From Apostichopus japonicus (taxonomy: Eukaryota > Echinodermata > Holothuroidea > Aspidochirotida > Stichopodidae): DNA of 64,000 nt. Made by a program: the position numbers and the translations under genes. Shown piece by piece: positions 35,450 through 48,500 of the stretch. The stretch's first letter is position 1, and each line of letters starts with the position of its first letter. Where the stretch lies: contig NC_092566.1 of NCBI RefSeq assembly GCF_037975245.1, positions 9,919,501-9,983,500 of the forward strand, written 5' to 3'. A model generated the notes under the pieces. That model had not been told where the DNA came from, made no database searches, and saw only the letters and a list, made by a program, of their open reading frames with translations.

Positions 35450-36017
35450 ACTAGGAATTAGGATAACTATATGTGCGACTGAAACTGCCATGCCTATGAT
35501 TAGGAGAGCTGGCATAATGAAATCGAATTTGTGGATCGTAAAACGAGAGAGAATAGCCATGCATGTAATTACAGAAACCAGTCTGAACGTAAAATTCTCG
35601 CATTGCTTGTACATTACTCGTATTACACTAGGGCATATGGCTAGTATGGGCCTAGGCTACACAGACTTTTTTTCATTAGATCTCCATCTTGTTCTTTCTA
35701 CTTCCAAAAAATTCCTCTTCTTTTATGGTCAGTCGGATAATCGAACAACAATATCCATGTTCTGACCGATTGCAGCATCCCCAGCACCATTTCTTTCATA
35801 ATTTCGTACTTTTTTCGTGTACAAAACGATAGTCTATACACTGTGAGTATGCGTGTCGTCTGCTATAAAGTTTTCAAGTGGACCTATTTTACCACCCTGT
35901 GTGGGCGTTTTCCCTCTCGACCAATCCAAATCGGTTACATGGTTGGCCAAACTCTCTCTATATACGGCTCTGATACACCACAGAGCTAACATAAGAGACG
36001 CTTTCGGCTGGCTTATA

Positions 36018-36043
36018 CAGGGAGTTGTTATGAAAACTCCCTG
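36018..36043. repeat. 26-bp hairpin flanked by direct repeats
   Basis: CAGGGAGTT and AACTCCCTG form 9-bp arms around an 8-nt loop. CTTATA lies directly on both sides (36012-36017 and 36044-36049). Confidence 0.75.
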
Positions 36044-36067
36044 CTTATACTGAAGCAGTTGCCTAAC

Positions 36068-36096
36068 CAGGGAGCTGTTAGAGTAGCAGCTCCCTG
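36068..36096. repeat. 29-bp hairpin flanked by direct repeats
   Basis: CAGGGAGCTG and CAGCTCCCTG form 10-bp arms around a 9-nt loop, with GCCTAAC on both sides (36061-36067 and 36097-36103). It shares the CAGGGAG end and a GTTA core with the hairpin 24 bp upstream. Confidence 0.8.
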
Positions 36097-36115
36097 GCCT
36101 AACTAGGGTCAAGAC

Positions 36116-38564
36116 TATGGCGGGCCATCAGTCTCAAATCATGGGAGATCGACTTATACCGATTTAAATCGACATATACCAGTTTCCCTCGACATATCAT
36201 CGATTTATTTTACTTATCATCGAATTAAATCGACATATACCAGTTTACTTCGACATATCATCGATTTAAATCGACATATACCAGTTTCATTCTACATATC
36301 ATCGATTTATTTTACTTATCATCGATTTAAATCGATGATAAGTAAAATAAATCGATGATATGTCGAAGTTAACTGGTATATGTCGATTTAAATCGATGAT
36401 ATGTAGAATGAAACTGGTATAGGTCGATTTAAATCGACATATCATCGATTTATTCTACATATCATCGATTTATTTTACTTATCATCGATTTAAATCGATG
36501 ATATGTAAAATAAATCGATGATATGTCCATTTAAATCGACATCTACCAGTTTAAATCGATGATATGTCGAATTAAATCGGTAGAAGTCAATTTCCGTGGA
36601 CTTATACCAGTTTCTAGCGTCTCAAATTGACATATACCTATTTAAATCGACATATCATCGATTTAGCTCATTAACATATTCCAAATCCCGATTTCGGTGA
36701 TGATTGACATGTGGAGATACATCACGTGTAGTCACCTGACAAGGCGGGCGAGTAATTTAATAGTTCCAAAATTACGAAGCTAGCAAGGGTGTTCATCATG
36801 GTTATATGTCAATGGTAATTATGAACAATTACTTGCAAAAAGATTTCGGTGTAACAATAAGGCTGAAATAACTGATATGTCAATGACGTGCAATTATCTC
36901 AATGCAAACTGGGCTTGTCTACTCGAACACGTGGCGCTATAGTATAGGAATACACATGCAACTGAATAGGCCCACAGTACGTACACAGATGCAATTACCT
37001 ACACCAGTTACACCATAAACAAAGATGATATTGTTCTGCAGTGAGGCCTACTGTAAGGTTACGTTTTAATGTAGCTAAGTATATACCCATGGGGTTTAAC
37101 GGTTACAGTATTCAAGCTCAAATCATGCATTCCACTGTGCTCGTGTTCAAGGGCGGCGGAACCGGGGGGGCACAGGGGGCACGTGCCCCCCCACTTTTCC
37201 TCAGGTTAAAAATGTGCCCTTTTTCTACATAAAAATTGAGGTGTCTCAAGTTAGCAAGAGGCTAGGGAACCACAATGAACACTCGGGAAGGGCCGTTTCC
37301 GGCCATCTTAGGGGTTTGTAAAACCAAAAATTTTCTTGTACGCTCCGCGCCAACCGATGGTGGCGCTCCGCTCAGATAGTCGTGCATACAACTTTGCAAA
37401 TCTTTACTACGCCCCTGACTTTTAATGAATAACTGTGGGTCAAACTCAAAGCTATTTCGAATGGAAAAATATTGTTAAGATATAAACAAGAAATAATGTC
37501 TAATTTGGAAGATTCCTACACTAGCAACAAGCATGATATCACCTCATTTTGTCTCAAAACTTGTTTCCCAATTTGCACATTGGATATTGCAGTACTAGTA
37601 TGCATATTTTCTTTGAGGGGGGGGGGGGGGGGCCTTGATGGAGTGATGTGTATACGCATATAAGATAATACAATAAGAGTTATAAAGGGTACTAAATATA
37701 AGGCTGCATCAGTGCAATCGAATTTCTGCAAAGTGCCCTTTGATGTCGGTGCCCCCCCAGATTAAAAGTGCTTCCGCCGCCCTTGCTCGTGTTTATTTTC
37801 AATTATTCGCCCGCCTTGTCAGGTGACTACACGTGATGTATCTCCACATGTCAATCATCACCGAAATCGGGATTTGGAAAATGTTAATGAGCTAAATCGA
37901 TGATATGTCGATTTAAATAGGTAAATGTCGATTTGAGACCCTAGAAACTGGTATAAGTCCACGGAAATTGACTTCTACCGATTTAATTCGACATATCATC
38001 GATTTAAATCGACATATACCAGTTTACTTCGACATATCATCGATTTATTTTACTTATCATCGATTTAAATCGATGATAAGTAAAATAAATCGATGATATG
38101 TAGAATAAATCGATGATATGTTGATTTAAATCGACATATACCAGTTTCATTCTACATATCATCGATTTAAATCGACATATACCAGTTTACTTCGACATAT
38201 CATCGATTTATTTTACTTATCATCGATTTAAATCGATGATAAGTAAAATAAATCGATGATATGTAGAATGAAACTGGTATATGTCGGTTTAAATCGATGA
38301 TATGTAGAATGAAACTGGTATAAGTCGAATGAAACTGGTATAAGTCGAAGAAAACTGGTATATGTCGAAGGAAACTGGTATATGTCGATTTAAATCGGTA
38401 TAAGTCGATCTCCCATGATTTGAGACTGATGGCCCGCCATAGATATGTAGAATGAAACTGGTATAAGTCGAAGGAAACTGGTATATGTCGAAGGAAACTG
38501 GTATATGTCGATTTAAATCGGTATAAGTCGATCTCCCATGATTTGAGACTGATGGCCCGCCATA
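36116..38564. mobile_element. Large foldback element with palindromic-word arms
   Basis: Terminal inverted repeats begin TATGGCGGGCCATCAGTCTC and extend about 640 bp on each side (36116-36755 and about 37800-38564). A 6-bp repeat CAAGAC flanks it (36110-36115 and 38565-38570), 7 bp if the border T is counted as flank. The arms are permuted runs of ATCGATGATATGTCGA, ATTTAAATCGAC, ACTGGTATAAGTCGA and ATTTTACTTATC plus complements. The right end is duplicated (a second terminus at about 38427-38444). A unique ~390-bp centre is interrupted by a hAT element at 37148-37785. No coding capacity. Confidence 0.85.
37148..37785. mobile_element. hAT element nested in the foldback element, 638 bp
   Basis: Exact 8-bp flanking repeat CTCGTGTT (37140-37147 and 37786-37793) and inverted ends CAAGGGCGGCGGAA. 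G-runs and C-runs lie near both ends. It contains the shared ~100-bp module at about 37280-37385 in minus orientation. No transposase. Confidence 0.88.
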
Positions 38565-39429
38565 CAAGACTACTATACTTCATCATAGGCAGTACGTACA
38601 TATGTTTTTCAACACGCGGTCGGAGCCAAAACCACTCTCTATATTTAGGCATAGCGCCACTACACCATTATCTTTTTTTTTTCATTTTCGTAAACCGTCT
38701 GCTCCTAGCTCCTAAAGCAACTGCACCATTGTATTCGATCGTACGATAATTTGTACTTGAAACAGCTGCATCCTCGATATCCACAGTGTTATTCGTAAGG
38801 GCTTATTTTTACCGGTAATTGATGTGATTTAGAAGAAAACCAAAGCAGGAAGCTCATCTGATTCAAAGCTACTTGTGATTTACATCTCATAATTTGATGG
38901 ACAGACGACGAAGTTTGTGAAATCCTTTAACGCTGTCTTCCCAAAGTGCCTGAATTTACTTGAATTTACTTAAGTTTAGACTGAACGTTAACATTACATG
39001 TTGCCTATGCCACAGGAATGTCTGTGGCCTAGGCCTATGCTCGATAGTATCATTCCTAATTTATCCAGGTCCGTAATGTTTTGAGTGCAGCACGTTAGCC
39101 TGAGTGTTTAGCACACGAGCCTAGGCTGTAGCCTAACTTAGCAGTTAACTGCAATTTTAGAAAGCAACACAAAGTTACGTTAGGTCTAAACTAAGTAGAT
39201 TTTTGCCAAGTTTTTGCATAGACTTCCAGTTCCAACTGTTTGCCTATGCTACTCAATGTGATATTACCATTGGAAAGCCACCGTTGGGTGTCAGCCACAT
39301 AACCAACATCAGACTTAACAACTAGTAATGATTAATATTGAGGCAGTTTGTTAATGTTAGGCTAACAACATTCTTGTTGTTCAACTGAACATAACAATTC
39401 TTCCCAAAGTCCTCGAACCCTGTGCAATA
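38565..39429 (+). promoter_or_regulatory. 5' flank / leader region of the CDP-DAG synthase gene
   Basis: The 865 bp between the foldback element and the start codon must hold the leader and probably the promoter, unless an upstream non-coding exon exists. I see no clear TATA box. An in-frame TAG at 39358-39360 precedes the ATG with no ATG between them, which supports the chosen start. Confidence 0.4.
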
Positions 39430-39534
39430 ATGAGTGAAATCAGACATCGTGATGTTGGTAAGCAAGAACATACATCAGAGGCATCCAGCCCTCCTGCTGA
39501 AGAACCAGAAAAAAGCAAACCAGCAGATGAACAA
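39430..39534 (+). CDS. CDS2: CDP-DAG synthase exon 1
   Basis: Residues 1-35, charged and proline-rich ([15 protein letters not shown]...). Ends in CAA/GTGAGT, phase 0. This is the least conserved part of the family; the start has an upstream in-frame stop. Intron 1 is the longest before exon 6 (about 3.0 kb). Confidence 0.88.
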
Positions 39535-42500
39535 GTGAGTAGTTTAAGAAGTAACTAAGAGTTCTTAAGGCCTGATCATGTTTCTATCCTACTTTCCAAG
39601 GCTAGCAGGGTCTTTAAATTCAGATCAAAGAGTGAGGTGAGATACTGTCATGGCCTTTAAACAATTGTCAAATGTAATTTGGAAGCTGGTGGTAAACTTG
39701 CAAAAACCATTGCTGAACACTTGTCACACATACTCCCAAGTCCATGCAATGACTCATGTTATATGTTTGGATATTTACAGTTTTCAAATTATTGGGTTCT
39801 AACAACTGTCCCCCCCCCCCCTTCTGTCTGTCTAAGTTCCATTTCAGTCTACAACCAATTGATAGAGATATATATTTGATTTGATTTTGATGACATTTTT
39901 TTATGCCAAATGCTATCTAACTAAATCCCATAGCATTGAATTATGTAGGCCTAGTTCATGAATATCAATAGCTTCAAAAATGTGCATATTTGCATGTGAT
40001 TAATTGATACCTTGTGCAAAATCTTGTGGGGATGGAAATGCTGAGAATCCAAATAATAGTCTTTATTCAATTACTCATTAAGATTAAGGATGTTGTACCA
40101 TAACTTTGCATGGCCACGCAAAGTCTTTATTTGTAACGGTCAAAGGTAAAGATATATACTTATGCTCTGTTGTTTAGTTTTTCTCCTCAAGTACAGTACA
40201 TGATTCCACCATTATTTTGGACTTTCCAATCACATACAGGCCTACCAGGTCAAGCCTGCACAACTTGCAGATGACAGTATCAGATCCTAAAGTCAACTGA
40301 CTAATAATAAGGATAATTTTTATCTGGTATCTCATTGCAAAATGCTATGCAAAATGGGGGTAATTGCTAAACACGTGCTAAGATGTATGAGCAGTTTTTA
40401 CATAGAAACCACAGCATTTTATGAGAGACTAAGCGTCGTCTGAACACAACAGTAAATTATTTCCCAGTAATAGATTAAAAGCTGGATTATCTGGACCTTT
40501 AAATCAAGATCCTGGAATTTCTCAACCGATATCCGACTATTGAAGTTTGTTTAATACTGCACACGTACCATGTTGTACACTTTGTACAGTATATGTTTGC
40601 CTATAGCTACAGAATAACACAAATTTACACCATACAACACCAGTAGGCTAAGTGTATTTAAAAGGCACTTGATTCTCAGGAATTGCTGCAACTTATAACA
40701 CTTCACCCATTCTTGACATGTACGAATTTATAACAATGTATTTTCCTATATATTACACAACACAGTCATCAGAAAAGTTAGAACAAAGGTCATTAAGCCA
40801 TTGTTAGATCAATACTAACTAACTTAAAAAACTAACTTAAATCATTGTTCTATACATGTTTGTCCATACTTTTATAACATTGTATTTCCATGCTCTGGTA
40901 TAGTACATTAGGGAAGTATACAATACATTACAGTACATTGTTATATAACCTTTGATTCATTTAGAACTACACAAGTTCACATGTATACATAGTGGCATTG
41001 TAGGCTGTTACATTCAGTAGAGAACAGTTTGAGTGCGGTGGCATTAATACAGAGTATTCAATTTAGTTATCATTTGTGCAATATTTTGGGTTACAATTGG
41101 AACCTTTTACCCCATTGTTAACTAACTGTCTGTAGTTTATTCAGGGAGTCATTTACAAAATTTCAGCTCATACTGTAACTTTAATATGATGAGTGATTCA
41201 GATTGCCAACCTCTGTTCATAATGCATGACAAAGTGTACTATAGTTTAGTATGTCCAGTAGATTCTTTAAGTTCATTATAATGGTGGTTAAACTTAGAGA
41301 GACTGCTGGAAAATGTTAAGTCCTCTGCCTTACTAGGAAAATCCAAATATAAAAAATAATAATAATAATAATAAAATAAAATAAACAGGATTTGAAATGA
41401 CTGTAACAGCTCTGGTATTAACTACAGTGCTTACATTACAGTAGTGACCTAATACATACAAATACACATATACTGTATAGTTTGCGTTGTGTGATTTTAC
41501 TATATACGTAGGTCTGCAGTAAACCGTAAAGCATGCTGCAGTGCAGTTCAAAATTTGCAGTTTTTCTAAATGTTGTGCTATGTACCAATAGTACCATATT
41601 AGATAGTTTTTAAATATTAATTAGAAATAAATTATTGACTACTTGTGATTCTAATGATTTTTATTGCTGAGTCACTTTTTCATCAAATATTGAGCACAAT
41701 ACACACAGTTCTATTGCATCTGAGTTAAACCTTTGTCTTCATGAATTCAAAGGTAGAAATGAAAAGATTGACTTTGAAATGACACCTGTTTAATAAAGCT
41801 AGTGAAAACTGCATGGTTATTTGATTTCAATATTGAATCCTGCCCAAGTTCAGTGCCAAAAAATTGCTTCAGCAAATTTGATCAATACCTCCTCACAAAA
41901 TTGATCACAAATCTGTAGATCAAACATTCTTGTTTTGACTTCAATGTGGCTTATTGTACTATCAGCTTTGAGCTCTGAAATCCAATATTTAAGATGCATA
42001 AATTTCAGTAGTATTTATGTGCTGATATGAACGGTACAGTTCCATCTATATATATCTGTATATTCATAGATTTGTTGACTTACTGTATATAGTAGTCAAT
42101 TTATGGTAGTATTTTGCCTGATTGTGACTAGACATATACTTTAGTAAAATGCTTCATCCAGGTACATTCAGTGAATATTAATGTACAGTACTGTAGAAGG
42201 TCTGTTTACAATTTGAACAGCTATTTTGAGGTCTGTAAAGGTGTGTTGATCATAAAATGCTCAGCTCAGCTATAAAATGTAATTGGACAACAATTCAACC
42301 TTTTTTTCCCCCCTGTGTTGTTATTTGAAATGTAACAAATTTTGTACAGTCTCTACAGTATATATATACAGTTTTATTGACCCATTTAAAGCTGTGCTGT
42401 ATTACTTAGCTAATATACAGAATTTCTTTCTTGATGTCAAACTCCAGTTTATACAGAGTATAGACCTCTTTTCGTTGTACGGTTTCATTACCTGGTTTGT

Positions 42501-45500
42501 TTATCTCTCTACTCGTCTTGTATTTAAGCATCATTGACCCTCAAATGTAAAGTCCATTTGGCGTTCTCTTTTCCCAGCCCTCCAGTACAGACGAAGGTGG
42601 CATACCTTTACCAGACATTACAGAGCCACCAATCCCACCTCAGAAAGTCACTGTTCCATTCTTTTTGAGAGGACTTCCACCAAGGTAAGGATGTTGTCTG
42701 CTGCTTATTTATTAATCTAATTAAAAACAGCCTTTTTCTGTCAAATTTTCCAAGGGTAGCAAGTATTACTTAAAGTACAGTATAGATTTTTTTTTTTAAA
42801 TCAGAATGTAAGCTAATTAAGTTACTAAATGTTTCCATGAAATTCCAAACATATCATCACCCAGAAACTATTTCAGATTAAGTATTTAGAATTACACATA
42901 GGAAATGAAAGAAGATTTGACAAATCATTGATGTAATACCCAAATCTTTGGATATCGCATATTGTGTAGGTAAGCCTATTGTTTTATAATGAAGTCAACT
43001 GTCAAAGGTCATCTGAGGTCAACATAGCTACGTTGATGACATTGTAAGCACAATATATCCCAGTAAGGGGACTTAGATGGAACTCACGCTTTCTGTGTGG
43101 ATGCACCATAATGAGAAGATGTCTAGTGCTTGATGGAGCCCAGAAGTTATCAGAGTTCAAAGTCTGAAAAATCTGCTGACACAATATGAAGCCAGAACTT
43201 TCAGTTGTAGTTTGGCGATGCCACATATTCAATAGATGCACCCGATTGTTTTATCATTTGGTCAAAGATCAGCAGAGGTCAGAATGTCAAACCTTGTAAA
43301 CACATTATGGGGGGGGGGGTGGTTTGGCCTTAGGATGCTTCGTGAAAATAACATAAACCTTATGTTTTGCAGTTGAGGTCATCTTATGTCAGCAGCTGTC
43401 GAAGAAAAGTAGAAACCTTGTTAGCATGGTATCTTAAGAAGGGAATCTTCAAGTGTATCTGATTCCTAAAAAGTGACCTAATTATCTCACATCCAAATTG
43501 CAATGTATTTTAGCACTTGTGGTTAATTTCATCAATGTCCGCTCACCTGAAGTAACTCCCACATTTCAAGAATGTTTTCCAGGAGTGTGAGCTACCCTGC
43601 ACACATGAATATGACAGGAAATACAGCTCCTTCCAGCTGTTGTCTAAAATCTGAAAGTTGCACATAAAAATATCCTGTTTTTAACAGATCTCAGTATGTG
43701 TAACTCCCTTTTAAGTTACCCTAGAGTCTCTTTAATATGTATGCTGTATTATAGAGCTCTTCACGATTGGGAATGCTGCAATTAGTATATCCTCATACGT
43801 CTGCTTCTGTGTGGAAGTACGTTTTCATCTGTCATAATTACGACTGAGAGGGTTCTAGTCCACTGATTGCAATCCATAGACTTATATGTCATCAATTATA
43901 TTCCTCTCTGGCTGGGTGTGATGGACGCTTGAGAAGTCATGTGCTCCATTCGAGGCTATATTACTGTATGAAACATGTCCAATCAATCACCAACTAAAAA
44001 CTTTGTCCAGAGACAAAGTTTTTAGGCAGAGCTGCCTACTTCCGTACTTAGAAGCAAGAAACCCAGAGAGGGAAAGATTACTCTTTTGCTTAACTTGTTG
44101 TTTTGTGGGGTTTCAAAGTAATCGTATTCATTTATTTATTTGTTCATTTTTATCCTCAGATGGCAGAACTGGGTGATACGTGGATTCATGTCTACTGTGC
44201 TATTACTGGGGTTTCTGCTCCTCTTGTATCTCGGACCTGTGGCGTTAGTCTTTGTGGTAGGTGCCCTGGATGTACAGACATACTGTTAACAAAAATATAC
44301 AGACCCACTGGATAGGGGGAGCCTGTTCTCTCCAGAAATTTTAGTCTCGATATGTTATATAGTCCGAGGAGAAAGAACATTTTTGGTGCTTGTAATGTTT
44401 TCACATCTAGTCTGGTTTTCAGGATATTGACCTCTAAAGTATGCCGAATCTCTGGAATCAGAATGCTCCTTTAAAGCTAAATAGAATGCTCCTTTAAAGC
44501 TAAATTGATGATGATGTCGGCTTCTCGGTGCCTGGAACAAGTTTCATGTTAATTCATTCTTTAATCATTTCTAATAAAGTAGCCAAAACATGTTGTTTTA
44601 CCTTCATATAATGTACAAGTTTGTACTGCATTTTAAACACAACATTTGAGGCCATACTGTGAATGTCTTAAGTATCATGTTTTCCAACCGAGTTTTGTGT
44701 TGCATCTGTGGAACAGACCTAAAGGTCTCTGTTATTGGACAATATCATGATCCAGTCATGTGAATTGATTAACCTCAGCTGTTTAAAGGGCCATTTCTCA
44801 AGAATTGAAAATGCTTTATAAAAACAACATGGGACTTATAGTGCTCAGTGGCTTTTCGTAACTGAAATTTCTGTGCTTAAAATCATGGTATAATCAAGGT
44901 TAACTTTATTTTCCATCTACAAGGGCTATCCCAGAAATATGGACCTCACTTCAAGAAGAGATAGGACACTCATGGTTTTTAAGAAAGAGAGACACACAAG
45001 GAAGGAATAGAAAACAGGATATTGTTATGAGTGGTTCTTCTATGTCCTTCTATTTCATAGCTTTTTTTTTTTAAAATGCTCTCACTATTTCACAACTATT
45101 TGAAAAACATTCACACTGAATTAATTAACCAATTACTCTTCATTTCTCCTAGGTTTTGCTGATAGAGGTCATGTGTTTTCGAGAGATTATTACTATAGGT
45201 CACGCAGTCTACAGGTCCCAAGACTTACCTTGGTTCAGAACACTCAGCTGGTACTTCCTACTCTCTGCAAATTATTTCGTCTATGGGCGCAGTCTCAAGG
45301 ATTACTTTGGCATAGTACTTAAGCGGGAACTTGTGAGTAGCCTCCATTTAGTTTGGGATGCAGGGGGGTGGCTGAGAGGTGGAGTGGGGTGATGTGGAGG
45401 GAGCAAATATCTATATTGGTATTTGGGGGGGAGGTGGCTGAGAGGTGGAGTGGGGTGATGTGGAGGGAGCAAATGTCTAAATTGGTATTTGGGGGGGGGG

Positions 45501-48500
45501 GGAGGTGGCTGAGAGGTGGAGTGGGGTGATGTGTGGAGAGAGCCAATGTCTATATTGGTATTTATATTGCAGTGTATGCTCATATATTAAAAATTTTGCA
45601 AAAATTAAATTAGCTGGAATAAAAATTTAAATATTAATTTTTAGCATCATGTTACTCTAATGAAGTCAGAAAGCTGCTTAAGTTCTCTAGTTTTTACACT
45701 CTCTAAGTTGACAGCTATGCCTTGAATGCATGAGAACATTCTATCATGAAATGTAGGTTAAGATCTTGATAAATAAATTTGTTCTATGTTTATCCAAATA
45801 CTCTTTAAAGTGTGACAACCAAAACAAAACAAAAAAATTAGCAAGCAAGCACTTTTTGACTCTGACTCAGTTCCCAGTAATATTTGGACAATGACCATGT
45901 GAACAGTTTTAAATACATCAAATTGATGTTTAGTCTTTGCATTTCAGTCACTTCTTGTGACAGATTTTGGTCACGAAACTTTGGAATAACTGAAGTTTTA
46001 ATCAACTTTACTGTCAAGGGTGGGTGGCATATATCTCTTTTTATTAATTTATTTGTACATAAATGGTTCATCCTTCATTTCTCTAAAGATTTTGCTTTTT
46101 CTCTCTCTTCATCAGGAATTTCTATGGCCCTTCATTGAATATTACAAATTTATTTCCTTTTGGCTATACACCATTGGTGAGTACATTAACAATATCAATA
46201 TTTTTTTCTTTGTAGTACTAATAGGCTTTATAATACATCTCTTTATTTATTTGAATATTCAATAACTTGCATTTGCATAGTCATGAAACTGTATGTTTAT
46301 CTATAATCATGAACTACACATGTGCATGCATGAGGTTCATAGGCATTAACCTTTAAAATGCATATTCATATTGACAAATCTATATGCATATTTACTCTCC
46401 ATGGACTTCAAAGTAAAGGGTACTATTTATTTCTAACTTGATTTAATGTTCCTACATTCCAAATGGTGGTTTGGAAGTCAATATTAGTTAGTAATCTAAT
46501 GCTAGACAACTGCATAAGGTTTAGTTGCTGGTATGGCTCGTGTTTAAGTCATTTCTGATGAGAAATCTGTACAGTTACCATTAAGATTCCACAGGTCTTA
46601 AGTTTTATTTCCAAATGGATTACATTTTGTGTTAGATCTGGCCAAATCTGGTTCCAGCCAGATTTTTTAGCTCATACCAGCATGCTGGTGTGAGCTATTG
46701 TTACAGTGCAGCGTCTAACACTCTATCACTCTATCCGTCAACAATTGGTAAGACCGCTCCCACTCACACAGTGTTAGATGGAATTTCATGAAACTTGGAC
46801 ACAAGGACCATTGGGTATAGGGCCATCAGAGATGGTCCGAAATTTGGGGTCAATGGTCACCTGTGGGCCGTAATGGGCCATTTTGTGGAAATACGCAAAA
46901 TGCTTCTTCTCCTACAGATTCCATGGTACAATGTTGAGGGTTTGTCACGATAGTACTATGGAAGTTTTACCTTCAGGGTGTTCATGAATTTGAGATCAAA
47001 GATCAACTAGGGGTCTTTTGTGGCCCGGGCCGCGGCCCTATATTTTCAAATTGCTCCTGTTCGTACAGTGTATGGCCAGCTATACTGAAACTTGGTCACA
47101 ACGTTCCTCGGGATGAGGGTTATGAGGGGTGTTCGGAAAATTGAGGTCAAATGTCATTTAGGGGGTCATCAGGGGTCATTTGTAGTATTTTCAAATACCT
47201 CAATCTCCTCAAGATTTTGATGGATCATATTCAAAGTTGAACTGATGATTGTTGGATTGTGTATGAACAAGATGATGCCTAATAAATTTTGGTCAAAAGT
47301 TAATTAATTACAATTAATCCCCATTGTTTAAAAAAATCTGAGCCTTCACCTTTTGCCAAAGCTCCTTTAATTTGGCTCCCAGTCTCTGCAGTGTTTGTTT
47401 ACATTTGTGGTTAAGCTCTGCAGAGGCTGTTAGTGGAATTAAAGCAGGACTGGGAGTTGTTATTAACTGTTGAACTGTAAGCATGAGAGCCCTATAGCCA
47501 ATCAGCACTTGCCGATCCTTAGAAGTCTTTGAGCCTGAGGTATGTAGGCAGCCAGCCAAAATTTTGGCAAGGAGTGCTTCAGGTCTGCTCAGGTAGAGGA
47601 GAGAAAGTTTAATAGGGTAGGTCAGTGGTATTGTTTGAGAGAGTGGGTAAAACAGGATTTAAGGGGGAAAATAGGAATTATAGCCAGTGTTTTGTGGCCA
47701 GTATTCTGCTAACAGAGGAGGGGGGGTTATCCCTCATGGGCCCAAAATTGGTGGAATCTGAAAAATGGCCTGAAATTTGGTGGGCCATAAAGTTTTGTGG
47801 GCCCTACATTTTTAAGCTCGAAAAGGTATGAGCTTCTGCACCATTGGTGCTCTAGTTTATTTTCTCTGGTGGATCCTTGGTTTCTGCTTCTTAGTTGGTT
47901 TGCTAGGTATTTAAGCTGTGTGGTTGCAATGCCAAGTTCCAACAAGTTGCCTAACATGAATGGAAAAAAATCAATATTAAACATCAGTCATAACATGAAC
48001 AGTGTGCACTATGTTGAACAATAGTTATAGTTGCATGTTCATCAGCTTGGCATTATGGGAATGCAGAGTTGCTGGTTTTACATAAGAGGACTCCCACATT
48101 TGCATATATTTACATAATCTTTCTTAGAAGACTTTTACACCCTGTGTGGACACGTTATTTGCTGTAGGGATCTGTCTGTATTTAGGTCTCAAGTTTAACC
48201 CTCCAAGTGCACTTGTCTTTGTCTTCACGTCTTTACATTGCTATCTTTAGGCCATTGCACAGTTCCTATTGACGTAGTGTGAACATATACTGTTTATGTC
48301 CTACACAATATTTACTGATATCCACAAAACAGTGAGAAATCTATCAAGCCAGCATTCAAGTGTGGAAATTCTCTTTCTTTGTGAAATATGCTATTGATTA
48401 TCCAGGCTATCCTATGCTAGCATTATTCTATTGTTCTTTTTTAAATTAATATTAATATTACTATTATTATTATTATTTTTATTTTTATTATTATTATTGT

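Larger units (their letters stand above)
31518..35972. mobile_element. hAT-like element, 4.45 kb, content unrecognised
   Basis: Perfect ~31-bp terminal inverted repeats starting CAGAGCCGTATATAG, flanked by the exact 8-bp repeat ATACACCA (31510-31517 and 35973-35980). Both features fit the hAT superfamily. The size would suit an autonomous element, but I find no transposase motifs. Inside are possible transcribed blocks: a donor after 31739, an acceptor-like TTTCAG near 32021 and another before 32932, a 57-codon open stretch near 33370-33570 and an AATAAA near 33686. Also inside is a 222-bp tandem duplication. Confidence 0.7.

Noticed and set aside
38200-38652. 150-codon repetitive frame on the minus strand
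   Set aside because: Arises from the word arrays of the foldback element's right arm.
45302-45583. Proline-rich frames on the minus strand
   Set aside because: Complement of the G-rich minisatellite and antisense to exon 4.
47314-47984. Possible genes within intron 5 on either strand
   Set aside because: The frames are short, have no recognisable family features or splice context, and lie next to an interspersed repeat.
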